Both the position numbers and the translations under genes were made by a program. Of a stretch of 64,000 nucleotides of DNA, positions 1 through 12,755 are shown piece by piece (the stretch's first letter is position 1; every line of letters starts with the position of its first letter). The DNA comes from Nematostella vectensis (taxonomy: Eukaryota > Cnidaria > Anthozoa > Actiniaria > Edwardsiidae), in assembly GCF_932526225.1 (NCBI RefSeq), contig NC_064034.1, positions 2,714,001 through 2,778,000 on the forward strand, written 5' to 3'. The notes beneath the pieces were generated by a model, which searched no databases, was not told the DNA's origin, and saw only the letters and a list, made by a program, of their open reading frames with translations.

Positions 1-952
1 AAAGAATTTGAGCTCAAAGTTCGTCTGGGTCAGTTATTACGGCGTGACAGCCTATGTCTTGTCGGGGTACTGTAAACAGACTGAGGTATCGTCACTTTAT
101 ACATCACTTATCTCATGAATATTGACGAGGACGCGCGAAAAAGTGAATTCCAACTGTCTAATATAAACCGTGCTATTTACAGTATTTAGGATTCGATGCC
201 AAGAAAATACAATAAAGCACCAGCTTAAATAACCAAAGGAAAGTATAATGAACGCTAAAAGTTGTTTACAACTTTTATAGTATATATATCCATTAACTTC
301 AAAAGTTTTTTGGATATTACACAAGTTTAATGACTAAATCGAGATTGCATTTAGGATATTTTTATTTTTTGGGGAGTAGCTTTTCTAACGCAGACATACT
401 TTGCAAATCCACCAGACTGTTATTATTCTTAGATTAACTTCGTATGGACTCCGAGGTTTTCTAAACGTTGAGCATGGATTGCAAAGAAAGTCGACTGCTT
501 TGAACAAAAGGCAGAAGGATTATGGTATTGGCTACTCACTCCTACATAACATACAAACGCTGAATGAAAAGGGAGGACAAATATCTAACGAGGATAAATT
601 GCCGTATTGTCCTTGAAATCATTACTGTTCTGTAAACAGAGCACAAATACTTGGCGGCTACTAGGGCAACAAACAGAACCATTGAGACAATGAAACAATT
701 ACGATAGAGCGGCTTTGTGGATGCCGCAAAACCGGGGAGGGGGGACAAAGGAAACGAAGGACAGCCAGTGTGGGTGGGGTGTGGGGAAGGTTGGCACGAT
801 CGTGGTATTTTCCAAATGCTGAATACGAAAAGACCGGCGAATTGACGAGCTGTTTGTCTTAATAGGGTAAGGGGTAGGGACTAAGGCACGCCCCCCCCCC
901 CCCTTTAAACAATTTTTTAAAGAATGTGAATCATCTGGCAGTTATTCATGGA

Positions 953-992
<40 letters not shown>

Positions 993-2417
993 GAGATCAC
1001 CCCCAGGAGCTGTCAGTGGAGGTTGCAGGATCTTTATTTATCAATTTTTTAAATTTCGGGAAACAGCGAAACGAGCGGCAACCAAATAGAGCATATGGCC
1101 GACTAAAAGCACAGAGACGAAACGCACTTTGAATAATAAGAAAGACGACGCACTTCGAGTATTCTTCTCCGTACCTTCCCTACTTTTATTTTTTCTTTTC
1201 TTGTGCCTATGTACTGTATAACACAACGATCGCGCCTATGCCATTAGCCTGTCACACATTTTAGCTCACTACAGGACTCCCCCTAAATAAAACAATCACT
1301 TCCCAATGAAGCAAAGGAAGATGGCAAGTTGACAGGCAATACATCTTTTGCGATATATACAAGTTCTCAACTTACATTACCAAAGGATATTTAGCCTATA
1401 AGTTCCATTCTAAGAACCTTACGCTTCGCATATGGGTATGGCCACTGCTTCAAATACTTCATTACCAATAGATTTTCACTAATGTATATTTTTCTTGTAG
1501 TAATTAAAATTGAAATTTAGGTTTTACCTACTAGAGTTGTGAATAAGCCATTATTATTATCTTTTTTATATGCCAATCTAATTTAGCTCCGGTTATACCA
1601 GACTCTAAATAGCCTAAAGACTACATTTAGGACTACATTTAGGAGCTGATTTATGAGAAGGAAGTGGAATACAACCAGTTTCTACTCACCAAGCGTGGCA
1701 TCGCACCAATAGTCGTCGTTTTCCCCATTTTAACGTTTTCTGTACATTGGAGCTGGAAGACTAGCTAAAATAAAGTTGGCAAGTTACTTATGAAGGGCTG
1801 GTTTTGTGGTGTCTGTTCCATTGTCACTCCTGGTAAAAGCAGCCACATACAACACGCAAATGTTTCAGAGCTTGATAACATCCATTAAAGCACAATCTGG
1901 GCTCCCATAGAAAACATGCCGATGGGTCTTTTACGAGTTCGATGGTTTGTGGTAAGAACTTGGTCGACTTTTGTTTCTGTTCGACAAACCCCGTCCTTCG
2001 AGAGACAGGTTTCCTTGATGTTGTAACATTAATATAATATTCACATAACGATACATTCCTGCACACAACTCAACCGCATGAAAATATTCCATTAGTTGTT
2101 CAAAATTATTCCTGTTCCTGTTGATTCACCTTGTACGTTTATTGTTCAAAAAAAGAAAACAAAATAACGAATGCATGAATAATAAATGTGAGTTCTTTCA
2201 CACAGATTAACACATTAATACAATTGGATTGTTTTTATGTGGTTATCTTTTCTTTTGAAACCACTGAACCAACCAAGAAAATTGCACAGATGACTTCAAC
2301 ATTGACTAATCACCTGTTCATAATTTTATGGGGTGCTGTTATTTTTGCCCTCACTTTTATAATCTAATGGTTTTGACAAGCCCGACACGATTCAGTAGAG
2401 AAAAGGCATAATAAGGC
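1..2417. other. Gene-free stretch at left end
   Basis: I see no coding signature, splice-flanked conserved exon or recognisable transposon protein here. It is AT-rich unique-looking DNA with a poly-C run near 889-903 and a (TA)n tract at about 957-991. The short open frames present have no recognisable motifs and look like chance frames. Confidence 0.5.
957..991. repeat. (TA)n microsatellite
   Basis: About 17 consecutive TA dinucleotides, a simple sequence repeat. No function is suggested. Confidence 0.9.
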
Positions 2418-4535
2418 CACATAAAAATATATTTCGTTTCTGGTCGCGATATCTTCTTTGGTAGCATGCGGACGGAAGGTTTTTATTTATCCTTTTTTCA
2501 TTTTTATTTCTTATTAGGCTTTGGAGATTTATTATGGAGTAAAAATATAAAATCACGAGTTTATTGTCATGCATTTTCTTTCTTTTTTTTTCGTCGAATA
2601 GCCCGTGTGTCGCACCTTCCGAGCCAATTAGATGCACTGCGGGGGGCCCATGGATGAGAAGGGGCCACAGGGATCCCAAAACAAATAATATTAATAACAT
2701 CTCCCTTCTCAACAAAACGTTAGGTAGAATGTTCGATAAATGTCTTTAATAATGTTCAATAAGTCTTTGCGGCTTTCTAATGACTCTCCCGGATGCTGTA
2801 GCAATGGGTGTTTCCGGGTGTTCCTCATCCGGTTTCGCTGGAGGCTTTGTCGGAGTAGGTAAGGCTGTCCCAGTTCTGTCTAGCTGCGTTGGGCTGTTGG
2901 AACGATCGGGGCAATACTTCAGCTTTCCTCCACTCAGTCTCCCGATTTGGACGGTTTTCACGACTTGATTGGTAGTTGGGTACGTGGTTTTCTACTGATT
3001 AACAATTGAGCTGGTGAAACGCCTAAGTCATCAAAGGGTGTGTTCCTGTATTTTAGCAGTCCTTCAAAAGGATCTTTTTGGTTGGCAGCTGCTTTCTTTA
3101 AAATCCGCTTTGCAGTTTGTACTGCTTTCTCAGCAGCTCCATCTGATTGCGGATACTCTGGAGAGCTTTTGGTGTGATGGAAACCCCACTCTTGAACTGT
3201 TAAACAGGTTTCTTTTGTTAACATACTGGGAACCATTGTCGCTCAGAACTTCCGCCGGGATCCCAAACCTTTCAAAGATCTTCCTTAAGTTATTGATAAC
3301 GCAGTTATCGGTTGTTTGGAGAGCAACTCAATCTCAAAGTACTTTGTATAAAAATCAGTAAAAAGCAAATTAGGCTTTTGTTTTCACCCATGTGTGCACC
3401 ATGAACCTCTGCCCTCAAAGGTCTCGGGAAAACAATTCTGTCTGCTTTGAATAACAAACCATCTTCGACGCTAAGTTCCTCCCTAAAACTACAGTATTCC
3501 CTCGCTAGCTCATCCAGCTGATGCTTTTCTTCTGTCCATCCTTTAACGACATATTCCATGACCACTTGAGGTAACATCGCAGTTCGAAGATTCTCTGAAT
3601 TTGTACAAAATGTTACTATCTCCACCAAGAGTGTCAATCAAGTTGATTCCAATCACCTCTTCTGGTTCAGTGTCACTAACAGGGGCTCTACTTAAGCAAT
3701 CTGAGAAAATTTGTTTCTATCCTGACACATAGCGAACATCAATATCATACTAGGTGAGCTTCAACAACATCCTCTACAACCTCGGTGGTGCTTCATTCAA
3801 GGGCTTTTGGGAGACAGCTTCAAGTGGCTTGTGGTCGGTTTCAACTACGACATGTCCATATACGTATGGAACTTTTCAGCTCCCCAGACAATTGCCAATA
3901 ACTCTCGTTCTATGTTGGCATACCTTGTCTCGGCAGGAGAGAGCGTTTTTTAGCCAAATGCTACAAGTCTTTCTCCCAGCACCTAATCATGTGCCACTTG
4001 CATCATTAAGCACTGTCTCTTTCTAGTTGTCGAAATAGGCCAAAACTGGCGCTGAGGTAATGACTTCTTTGAGTTTGTCGAATGCTTGTTGTTGTGGCGC
4101 CTCCCATTCAAATGCTGAATCATTTTCTTGCACAACAAATATTCTTCATTGGTTGGGTACGTCTGACACCATGAAATAAAAGTTTTTCATTTTATAATTT
4201 GGTTGGTTTACTTAAAAAAAGTCTAAATGAAAGCCTCGCGTAAAGAGAAGTTCAAACGTTAACAACAACGAGGGGGGGGGGGGGATGATAAGGGGCCACA
4301 CGGATCCCAAATCAAATAATATTATAACTGCGACATTTTTGGTTTCAGTCAAATCGTTTCCCGAGCACATATTTCAAAGTATATGGCGTGTTGGATGCCT
4401 ATCTTTTCACATTGCTTAGTATCGAAGAGCGCAAAACTCAAAACTCGCACGATAGAGGTTTTACATAGAAACTCTTGAAATAAAAAATAAATATAAACGG
4501 CGACCAGAAACGACAATATTTTTTATGTGAAGTGA
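2418..4535. mobile_element. Composite repeat: inverted repeats enclosing a Ty3/gypsy remnant
   Basis: The segment at 2418-2455 (core cgtttctggtcgc) is repeated in inverted orientation at about 4498-4535 (core gcgaccagaaacg), including the neighbouring AT-rich bases reading as acataaaaata and its complement. Inside this frame a second pair lies in direct orientation: about 2659-2701 and 4280-4328 share ggatcccaaa followed by a caaataatatta-type stretch. The inner direct pair could be what is left of LTR ends around the decayed pol remnant, and the outer inverted pair could be termini of a different element into which it inserted. The structure is seen directly; the interpretation is inference. 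Confidence 0.5.
2746..4137 (-). pseudogene. Degraded Ty3/gypsy-type pol (RT end, RNase H, integrase)
   Basis: Read on the minus strand from 4137 down to 2746, short open segments in different frames resemble consecutive parts of a Metaviridae pol polyprotein. About 4030-4137 has an AFDKLKEVITSAPVLAYF-type connection sequence. RNase H-like residues lie around 3850-3960. At 3305-3637 a degenerate integrase zinc-binding region contains a VHGAHMGENKS stretch. At 2958-3236 the integrase core end contains SPEYPQSDGAAE and YRNTPFDDLGVSPAQLL. At 2746-2961 a Pro-rich C-terminal tail ends RVIRKPQRLIEHY. Several stops and frame changes interrupt it, so it is dead. Assignment to Ty3/gypsy rests on the integrase motifs, which are characteristic of retroelements found throughout invertebrate genomes. 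Gag, protease and most of RT are missing. Confidence 0.75.
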
Positions 4536-5984
4536 GTTTCACACATCTCTGTATCACAAAATATAATCGTCACCTTTCACACAAATAAAAAAAAATCGAT
4601 TGTCTCACAACAATTTCTTGCCAAGATTCTTCGACCTTTTCTGTATCTTTTCTGTGTTACCATCTACACTCGCCTTTTGTGTCTACAATCACGCCTAGCC
4701 TGTCAAGGTATCTGTTTGTTCTTTTTTTTCTCTCAGGAATGAATTGCTTTCTAATAGCTTTTAAGGTTAATAGGTTAGCCTGACCATTTGTCCTGACCTT
4801 CTGCTAACAGCTTCAGGGTACGACACGGGTTGTTTCATAAACAAGTTTTTTTTTGTATGTTTATATTATCCTACATAAAGCCCAGAGCAAACAGCAACGG
4901 GGTCTCGCTCGTGTGACCATATTGTAAAAGACATACTGGTCATCTTGCAATGGAACGAAATGGGGCTAGCGCTGTGTAAATGCTTCTAGTTCACTGTGTT
5001 TAGAGTCCTGGTCGGCAAAAGCCTTTATACTGAAAATATAACTTACCCTGTTGGGGAGGGCTGTCAATCAGGCTGGTTGGGGGACGACAGGTGCATCGCG
5101 GGGGGTGCTAGCATGGCTCCATTCTATCGCGTCACTTCAAAGGTATCCCAAAGCTCACGGTTTTTATACACCTTTTCAAAAGAAGGTTGTCAGCGCAATC
5201 GGCGAATTATAGCAATTGCAGAATAACAGTTCACCACTGAAGGGTGCTTATGGGTAGTCATTATTTGTAAAAAAATGAAGGTGTAAATAAACTCAAAGCG
5301 ATGTCAGAACCATATAAGAATTATATTAAATGGATTGTCGTATGTCATATTTTTTTTTATTTGGCGTCAGCCTTAAAGTTAAAGATAACTGACACTCGGA
5401 TATTTTTCTTCAATTTAATTCTATTATGCTTCTTAGTTTCGTCTGCGTTTGGCCTGCATGGCTACTGTTCTACAAACAACAGGACGCCGACAGGGGGTAA
5501 CGTTGTCAAGCGAATAAGCTCCTGTTTATGGAATCGGAATTATTTATTTTCACGAGTGCACATGACTTGTATCTTATTTAAAACGAGAAAATAACTGACA
5601 TGCTTTCGGTGGAGTCGACACCAAAATTCAGTCGTCTTTTGGTTTGTAAGGATGGCTACGAGGAGTTTGACCCAGGCTCCGGTGAGAACCTTTTTTTCTC
5701 TTAGCTTTAGCGATATAATAATTAATCTTGCTTTGAGAAAATAATTCCTTTCATTTTCAATGTGTTTTTTTGTCAAACATATGTCAATACCTAGTATGTA
5801 CATGAAGTAATACTTGAAGTTGGAAAAATCTCTTCTTCTAATAGCTGCGGTTGCAAAAATATGAACATAAGAGCCATGCAAATTTGGGTGAATAGGAAGT
5901 TCTTTGTAAGGTATGCATCAACGTGAAGAAACAATACATATGTAATTTAAGAATGCCATGACATAGGGCGCGAAGGAAAGCGAT
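4536..5984. other. Gene-free stretch
   Basis: AT-rich DNA with no conserved exon or transposon protein that I can recognise. Open frames of up to about 110 codons exist but have low-complexity, AT-driven composition and no motif. Confidence 0.45.
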
Positions 5985-6125
5985 TTCTATATGATCACAC
6001 ACGTCCGCACACGCGCGAAGGGCGGGAAGAAACGCGGGTTTCTATATGATCACACGCGATCGCACACGCGCGAGGGGCGCGAAGGAAGGCGGGTTTCTAT
6101 ATGATCACACGCGACCGCACCATCT
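5985..6125. repeat. Tandem repeat of about 61 bp, CpG-rich
   Basis: About two and a half copies of a unit containing tttctatatgatcacacgcg followed by a CpG-rich gcacacgcgcgaggggcg-type segment. A partly complementary stretch (cgcgatcgtgtgcg) follows at about 6157-6170, so the family can also fold back. It precedes the long 20-bp arrays. Confidence 0.75.
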
Positions 6126-6393
6126 CAGGGTAAGTTCCCTTGTAATCGTGCGTGGCCGCGATCGTGTGCGATAATGGAAACTTTCCATACTTTGTAAACG
6201 GTTCTGCCTCAGAGATTGGTTTCACAAAGCAGAAATATTATTGATATGGCGAAGAGCGAAGGGAAACCGCAATACTAATCTACTGCTACGCTAATAAAGA
6301 ACTAACCCCAAAACACTGCTTAATTAGGCGAAGCACCTAGTCATCGAATTGTTGTTATCGGTTTCAAAACAAATCGATTTGACGTACTTATTC

Positions 6394-7769
6394 CAAGGCA
6401 ATATCACTATGACCGAGGCAATATCACTATGACCGAGGCAATATCACTATGACCGAGGCAATATCACTATGACCGAGGCAATATCACTATGACCGAGGTG
6501 ATATCACTATGACCGAGGCAATATCACTATGACCGAGGCAATATCACTATGACCGAGGCAATATCACTATGACCGAGGCAATATCACTATGACCGAGGCA
6601 ATATCACTATGACCGAGGCAATATCACTATGACCGAGGCAATATCACTATGACCGAGGCAATATCACTATGACCGAGGCAATATCACTATGACCGAGGCA
6701 ATATCACTATGACCGAGGCAATATCACTATGACCGAGGCAACATCACTATGACCGAGGCAATACACTATGACCGAGGCAATACACTATGACCGAGGCAAT
6801 ATCAGTATGACCGAGGCAATATCACTATGGCCGAGGCAATATCACTATGACCAAGGCGATATCACTATGACCGAGGTAATATCACTATGACCGAGGCAAT
6901 ATCACTATGACCGAGGCAATATCACTATGACCGAGGCAATATCACTATGACCGAGGCAATATCACTATGACCGAGGTAATATCACTATGACCGAGGCAAT
7001 ATCACTATGACCGAGGCAATATCACTATGACCGAGGCAATATCACTATGACCTGACCAAGGCAATATCACTATGACCAAGGCAATATCACTATGACCGAG
7101 GCAATATCACTATGACCGAGGCAATATCACTATGACCGAGGTAATATCACTATGACCGAGGCAATACACTATGACCGAGGTAATATCACTATGACCTGAC
7201 CAAGGCAATATCACTATGACCGGGGAACTTTCACTATGACCGAGGCAATATCACTATGACCGAGGCAATATCACTATGACCGAGGCAATATCACTATGAC
7301 CGGGGAACTTTCACTATGACCGAGGCAATATCACTATGACCGAGGCAATATCACTATGACCGGGGAACTTTCACTATGACCAAGGCAATATCACTATGAC
7401 CGAGGAAATATCCCTATGACCGAGGCAATATCACTATGACCGAGGCAATATCACTATGACCTGACCAAGGCAATATCACTATGACCGGGGAACTTTCACT
7501 ATGACCGAGGCAATATCACTATGACCATGGTAATGTCACTATGACCGAGGCAATATCATTATGACCGAGGCAATATCACTATGACCGAGGCAACATCACT
7601 ATGACCAAGGCAATATCACTATGACCAAGGCAATATCCCTATGACCGAGAAATATCACTATGACCGAGGTAGTATCACTATGACCGAGGTAATATCACTA
7701 TGACCGAGGCAATATCAATATCATGAACGAGGCAATGTCATTACGACCTAGGCAATTGTGACCGGGTGG
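6394..7769. repeat. 20-bp minisatellite array A
   Basis: Nearly 70 tandem copies of the unit atatcactatgaccgaggca. The left part, to about 6740, is almost perfectly homogeneous. The right part is diverged, with insertions (ctgacc), 19-bp variants and units carrying ggggaactttc. The gradient suggests recent expansion or homogenisation on the left. There are no spacers, so this is a minisatellite and not a spacer-repeat array. Confidence 0.95.
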
Positions 7770-7810
7770 TATGTTGAGTTATTTTAGATTTTGTAAAGAT
7801 TTTTGTAAAG

Positions 7811-7846
7811 AATTATAATCGCGATTTTTGGATCGCGATTATAATT
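7811..7846. repeat. Perfect 15-bp-arm palindrome
   Basis: The arm aattataatcgcgat at 7811-7825 is exactly repeated as its reverse complement at 7832-7846, with a 6-base loop. It lies in the unique interlude (about 7770-8378) between two related minisatellite arrays. It could be a hairpin at the end of an inserted element or a cruciform. No gene is nearby. Confidence 0.85.
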
Positions 7847-8377
7847 GTTTTACGTATTTTACGGATTGTTTCTCAAACGTGATTCTAATTCGATCCGTAC
7901 ACGTTTAGGAACTTACTTATTTGGTAAATGTTAGCGTCCCTAGAAAAATGAGCGTCCCCAAGCGAGTTTCAAAGCGGCTGTTTTTACACTATTTGTTAGT
8001 TTTTTTTTTAGTTTAGTACCGTTGAGCAAAGGAGACGCATTGCTTGCGCGGCGTGATGCGGGAGCGAGATATGCAGTTGCTCAGGGAAGACAGTCAGCAG
8101 AGATAAGCTACAAGCTTAGAGCGCTGTCCGTACGGGCCTGTCATGCCAGTTGTGTTCAGTTTGATTTACCGCTTGTAAGTACTTTGTTTTTAAAACTAGC
8201 CTTTGGTTTAGGTTACCTTTTCTCGTGATTTGACTATGTTTGTTATCACTTAAAAGTTATTATTTAATTTGTTAATAAATCCTTATAAGTCCATGCCTTG
8301 CATCATGTATTCGTTCTCACGTTGCCTTTCGCTCGATCGTTTTCGTTTCACTCCATTTATTTTTGCCTACTTTTTGG

Positions 8378-9253
8378 CTGGTGGCAATATCATTATGACC
8401 GAGGAACTATCACTATGACCGAGGAACTATCCTAATGACCGAGGAAATATCATTATGACCGAGGAACTATCCTAATGACCGAGGAAATATCACTATGACC
8501 GAGGAACTATCCTAATGACCGAGGAAATATCACTATGACCGAGGAACTATCACTATGACCGAGAAAATATCACTATGACCGAGGAACTATCACTATGACC
8601 GAGGAAATATCACTATGACCTAGGAACTATCACTATGACCGAGAAATATCACTATGACCGAGGAACTATCCTAATGAACGAGGAAATAACACTATGACCG
8701 AGGAACTATCCTAATGACCGAGGAAATATCACTATGACCGAGGAACTATCACTATGACCGAGGAACTATCACTATGACCGAGGAACTATCCTAATGACCG
8801 AGGAAATATCACTATGACCGAGGAACTATCCTAATGACCTAGGAAATATCACTATGACCGAGGAACTATCACTATGACCGAGGAACTATCCTAATGACCG
8901 AGGAAATATCACTATGACCGAGGAACTATCCTAATGACCGAGGAAATATCACTATGACCGAGGAACTATCCTAATGACCGAGGAAATATCACTATGACCG
9001 AGGAACTATCACTATGACCTAGGAACTATCATTATGACCTAGGAACTATTACTATGACCGAGGAACTATCCTAATGACCGAGGAACTATCCTAATGACCG
9101 AGGAAATATCACTATGACCGAGGAACTATGACCGAGGAACTATCACTATGACCGAGGAACTATGACCGAGGAACTATCCTAATGACCGAGGAACTATGAC
9201 CGAGGAACAATCACTATGACCGATGAACTATCACTATGACCGAGGAACTACAG
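8378..9253. repeat. 20-bp minisatellite array B with 40-bp higher-order unit
   Basis: Units related to array A, but here two variants alternate: one with aggaaatatcactatgaccg and one with aggaactatcctaatgaccg. This gives a 40-bp dimer repeated many times. Toward the right end units shorten to an aggaactatgaccg form. The shared ctatgaccgagg core shows that arrays A and B have a common origin. Confidence 0.95.
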
Positions 9254-9420
9254 GGCCATAGTAGGGGGTGGTGCAGTGGGGGCACGTGCACCCCCCCCCC
9301 CCCCACATTGTTTTCAAAAATTATAAGGGAATGACCAGTAGGGGCGTGGCTGTGCCCCCCATTGTTTTCTTAGTGTTTGTGTACTGTGCCCACCCCAATA
9401 ATGCGAGGCTTGCTACAGCT
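9254..9420. mobile_element. Short poly-C-bearing insertion splitting array B
   Basis: A 167-base segment with a run of 15 C at about 9290-9304 and a second C-rich stretch at about 9355 interrupts the minisatellite, which resumes at 9421-9482 (ctatgaccgaggaactatga). It has no coding potential. It looks like a small non-autonomous insertion or the end of a longer element. The family is unknown to me. Confidence 0.45.
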
Positions 9421-9482
9421 ATGAACTATTACTATGACCGAGGAACTATGACAGAGGAGCTACCACTATGACCGAGGCAATA
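9421..9482. repeat. Remnant of 20-bp minisatellite array B
   Basis: Three or four degenerate units with the ctatgaccgagg core. This is the continuation of array B beyond the poly-C-bearing insertion. Confidence 0.8.
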
Positions 9483-11117
9483 CAAATCCCAAGGCGAAAA
9501 GTTGGGCTGCTGATTCGCCCTTCTGTCGACGCAAAATATTCTTTGCTACAAATGCTTCCCTTGACGGGCCACTGGGCTCAACCTGGCATCTGCAAAAACC
9601 TCGTTTTGGGCAATGCCCGCGTGAAGAGCTCGTGCAAACAACGCGCACATGTGATGACGTCTGTTTCACTACAGGGCGTAAGCACAACACTTGACATGCG
9701 CAGTCAAAGCACAAGAAAATCAAACAGTTTCCATTTGTTCGTTCTTGCGCCTGCGTTCCAGTAAGAATCAAGTATAAAATTATGTGTTACCCTGGCGTTT
9801 CTAAGTGAGAAACATATTGTTTTTGCCCAATGCTCTCCTGTTTTGTCTCATAAACTTTCCACAATACGCGCACGCCCTTTTTATAAGTCTGATTGAAGCT
9901 AGACCGTTCTTTTTTCTTTGGGCATGTTAAGATTTCTTAAAGCTCTGAGGCTGAAAATATTCATAAGGATGATCTTTCATGCATGTCAGAGTATATAAAA
10001 ATAAAGTACCCAGTAAAGTAAAGCATTATAACAAAATGGACAAATTATATATATTCAAGGTTGTTATTCAATTGTTGAATAGAAGAATGATTCTGAATTC
10101 TAGAACGCATCACACTAAAAAAAGATATCTTGCTGCTATCTGTGTTTCAACATGTTCTTTAAAAAAAATAAAAATGGCTGCCCAAGGGGGAAGGGGGGGG
10201 GGGGGTTAATCCCCCCATAGATCCGCTACTGTATATTCTTAGGGAATTTAGTGAAATGGCAGGCAGGAAGATTTTGCGAAAAAGGTTCTTATAAAACAAA
10301 AAGAGTGCTCCTTCCAAAATATAGTGTAAAGTGAGAGCATTCAAGATTATTCCTTTTATTATTCGTTTATTATTTTCAAAGACAAGCACAACTTAAATTG
10401 AGCATCTCGTTTTCGATAAGATGGAAAATATAATTATTTTTAAAATTTTTTATTTATTTTTTATTTTTTGAAAGCAGGCGGAAGGTCTTGCCTCTAGCAC
10501 CTGTTCTTGTTTATATCTTTTGATGCGATCCCGATAAATAAGCTCCCAGTGTTATTTCTGTATATAATTCGATCTTTTTCAGGACCTATCAGTTTTACTA
10601 CCGTCTTAAGATCATTATCATTGGGCACTCTTGGATATTTTGATATTCAAAATTACTTTTTGCGTAACGTTATTATTGTAATAAAGTTTTATTTTTGTGG
10701 TATGGCACACACACACACACACACACAAAAATCGACTTTGTTATCAAATACTGGTTGAGACCCCGAAAGCAAGTAAAATTTAATTTCCCTCGAGCGTAGA
10801 CGCACTGGTGAATAATCAAAATGTGGTAGACAGCAGGGGCGTTTTAGCCTTTTTTCGCCCGAAAGCTTAATTTGGAGTCAATCGTGGCATGCATTATTCA
10901 TATAACATAAATGATCCATTTAACATACAGTAAAAGCAAGGCTTGAAATTTGGCTGCTTCCTCTTTGTGCCAAGAAATTCGCGTCTGTCAGAGAGTACGA
11001 TGACCTGCATCTGAAAGCGCTGAACGGGATTCTCAAAAGAAATTCAAGACCGAAGAATATTTTTCATTAACCTTTAAACTATACTTTCCTCCGTCGCCGT
11101 GGTTTCAAGGCTCCAAA
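9483..11117. other. Gene-free stretch
   Basis: No recognisable gene. It contains a G-run at about 10188-10205 with a short ccccccatagatccgc tail typical of repeat ends, and a (CA)n tract at 10706-10728. Otherwise it is AT-rich unique-looking sequence. Confidence 0.4.
10706..10728. repeat. (CA)n microsatellite
   Basis: About 11 CA dinucleotides in a row. Simple sequence repeat with no suggested function. Confidence 0.9.
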
Positions 11118-11271
11118 ATGGCTCAGAGAAAAGGTGGACTCACGCGTTGGCAGCGGCTGAAGCAAGTGTTTGTTTTCCCATGCTCAAGAAGAAAATATAG
11201 TTCAGCATCTCAGTCAGCGCCAGAACCGTCTGAGCCAGACATCGAGCAAAGCGAAATACAGAACTCCCCAG
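11118..11271 (+). CDS. Candidate alternative first exon of the PKA RII gene (or an unrelated short exon)
   Basis: An ATG at 11118 opens a frame of 51 codons plus one base, ending at a plausible donor (CCCCAG then GTAAAA at 11272). The encoded start is basic and aromatic (MAQRKGGLTRWQRLKQ), followed by a Ser/Glu/Pro-rich stretch. The donor leaves phase 1, the same phase as the first coding exon of the PRKAR2-like gene at 13528. It could therefore splice to the exon at 14113 and give an isoform that replaces the dimerisation/docking domain. Phase agreement alone would occur by chance one time in three, and I recognise no homologue of the peptide, so this is a hypothesis. Confidence 0.3.
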
Positions 11272-12755
11272 GTAAAACAACACTATCTTTGCCGAGCACA
11301 GCGTGTATGAGAGAGGGGTCGATTTGAATGGCTATAATAGAGTTGCCACTAAAAGGATCCCGCCTTCATTTTCTAGATGTTTATTTTCTTAACGTTCCGG
11401 ATTAGCTTTCAGCAATTTTTCGCATGAAATATTGAGAAAAATGGAAGTCGGAGTATTGAATGAATTCTACATATAGAGACAAGACCATTATTTACTTAGG
11501 GTCCAAGAGCAGCGATAAGAAAACACACCATCGATTGCCTCTTACATTGCTACTTTCTTTCAAACATCCGTCGGCCTAAAATATTTCAATGTTAGCTATA
11601 CGAAAAGGTATCTTATTTCGCTCAATGTGCCTTAGCAAGTTTGCTAAGCGTAAGTAATAAATATTTGGGTGTGATTTGGGCACCAAATGCATCATGCAAA
11701 TTTGCTTAGGAAACAAACACAAACAGATAAAAAAAGCATGTACAAATAATATTTTTTGTTATTATATTTTTCTTCTCAATCGATCTATTAAATTCTCCAG
11801 TCTTTTTGTATCAGCAAGAAAACAAAAAAAGCGCGACTCAAATTGTTTCCGTTGCGCAAGTGCTCTTTGTCTGTTATTCCTAAAATATATCAAACCGACA
11901 TTGCATTTATTGCGTGTTAAAAAATGTAAATGTACATATAGGGCACTTTCGAGCCTTGCTCGTCTCTAACCAGTATATTTTTTATTATAGAAAATAATGA
12001 TCAAAGGCCACGAATGGCCCTTTTGATTTACTGCAGAATAGGCGCGAGAAAAGCAGCTTAGAGATTTCCTGATGCCATGGCAACCACCAAACCTGTGTTT
12101 TATGTTGACTTGAAATTTAGTACTTCCCGAGCCTACACAGGCGCGTTCACAATATACATATAGCGGTAGAGTATAGCAAAACAAGAAAGCGGTAAGAACG
12201 ACTGTACTAATGCGACTTGTACCAAAAGATCACGTGACCGTTTTTGGTTGGCAAACTCGTCAGAAAGGGCTTATTTTCATTTAAAGAGTTTATTTTTATA
12301 TTATTCTCTGGCTTAACGGGTGCAGTCATTTTTTTTAATTTGGATCTCAAGAAGCCACATGATCAGTTAGTGTAAATAGAGGAAAAGTTTTTTAAACACT
12401 TCGTGTTAACAGGAGGTTGATAGTTTTGAAGGCTCCAGTACTGGGGAAAAAAATCACAGTTTTTGAAAACACTTCGAGTTAACAGGAGGTCGATAGTATT
12501 TGAAGGCTCCAGAACTGGGGAAAATCACAGGAAAACCCAAGGAATGGTAGTTTGTTTCTCGTAACATTACTTGGGTTACCTGTGGAATATATGGCAACAC
12601 AGATAGCAGCACCTCCAAGGTAAAATACATTAGTTCCTTCTGAAAAAAATTGTTTGATAGGAACATTGTGGAACCACCCTTCAGACAGAAATTTTACAAG
12701 AAATATCTTGTTTGCCGTAATTCCTCGTATCAGTATATGGTCAGCATTCGTAAAG
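11272..12755. other. Gene-free stretch
   Basis: No supported exon. A short imperfect direct duplication is visible at about 12396-12440 and 12466-12510, both with aacacttcg, aacaggagg and gaaggctcca. The remainder is AT-rich and featureless to my reading. Confidence 0.4.

Noticed and set aside
8022-8228. Short open frame between the minisatellite arrays
   Set aside because: 68 codons without ATG context, motif or splice support.
6394-9253. Direct repeat arrays considered as CRISPR
   Set aside because: Units are contiguous with no unique spacers and the genome is plainly eukaryotic. They are minisatellites.
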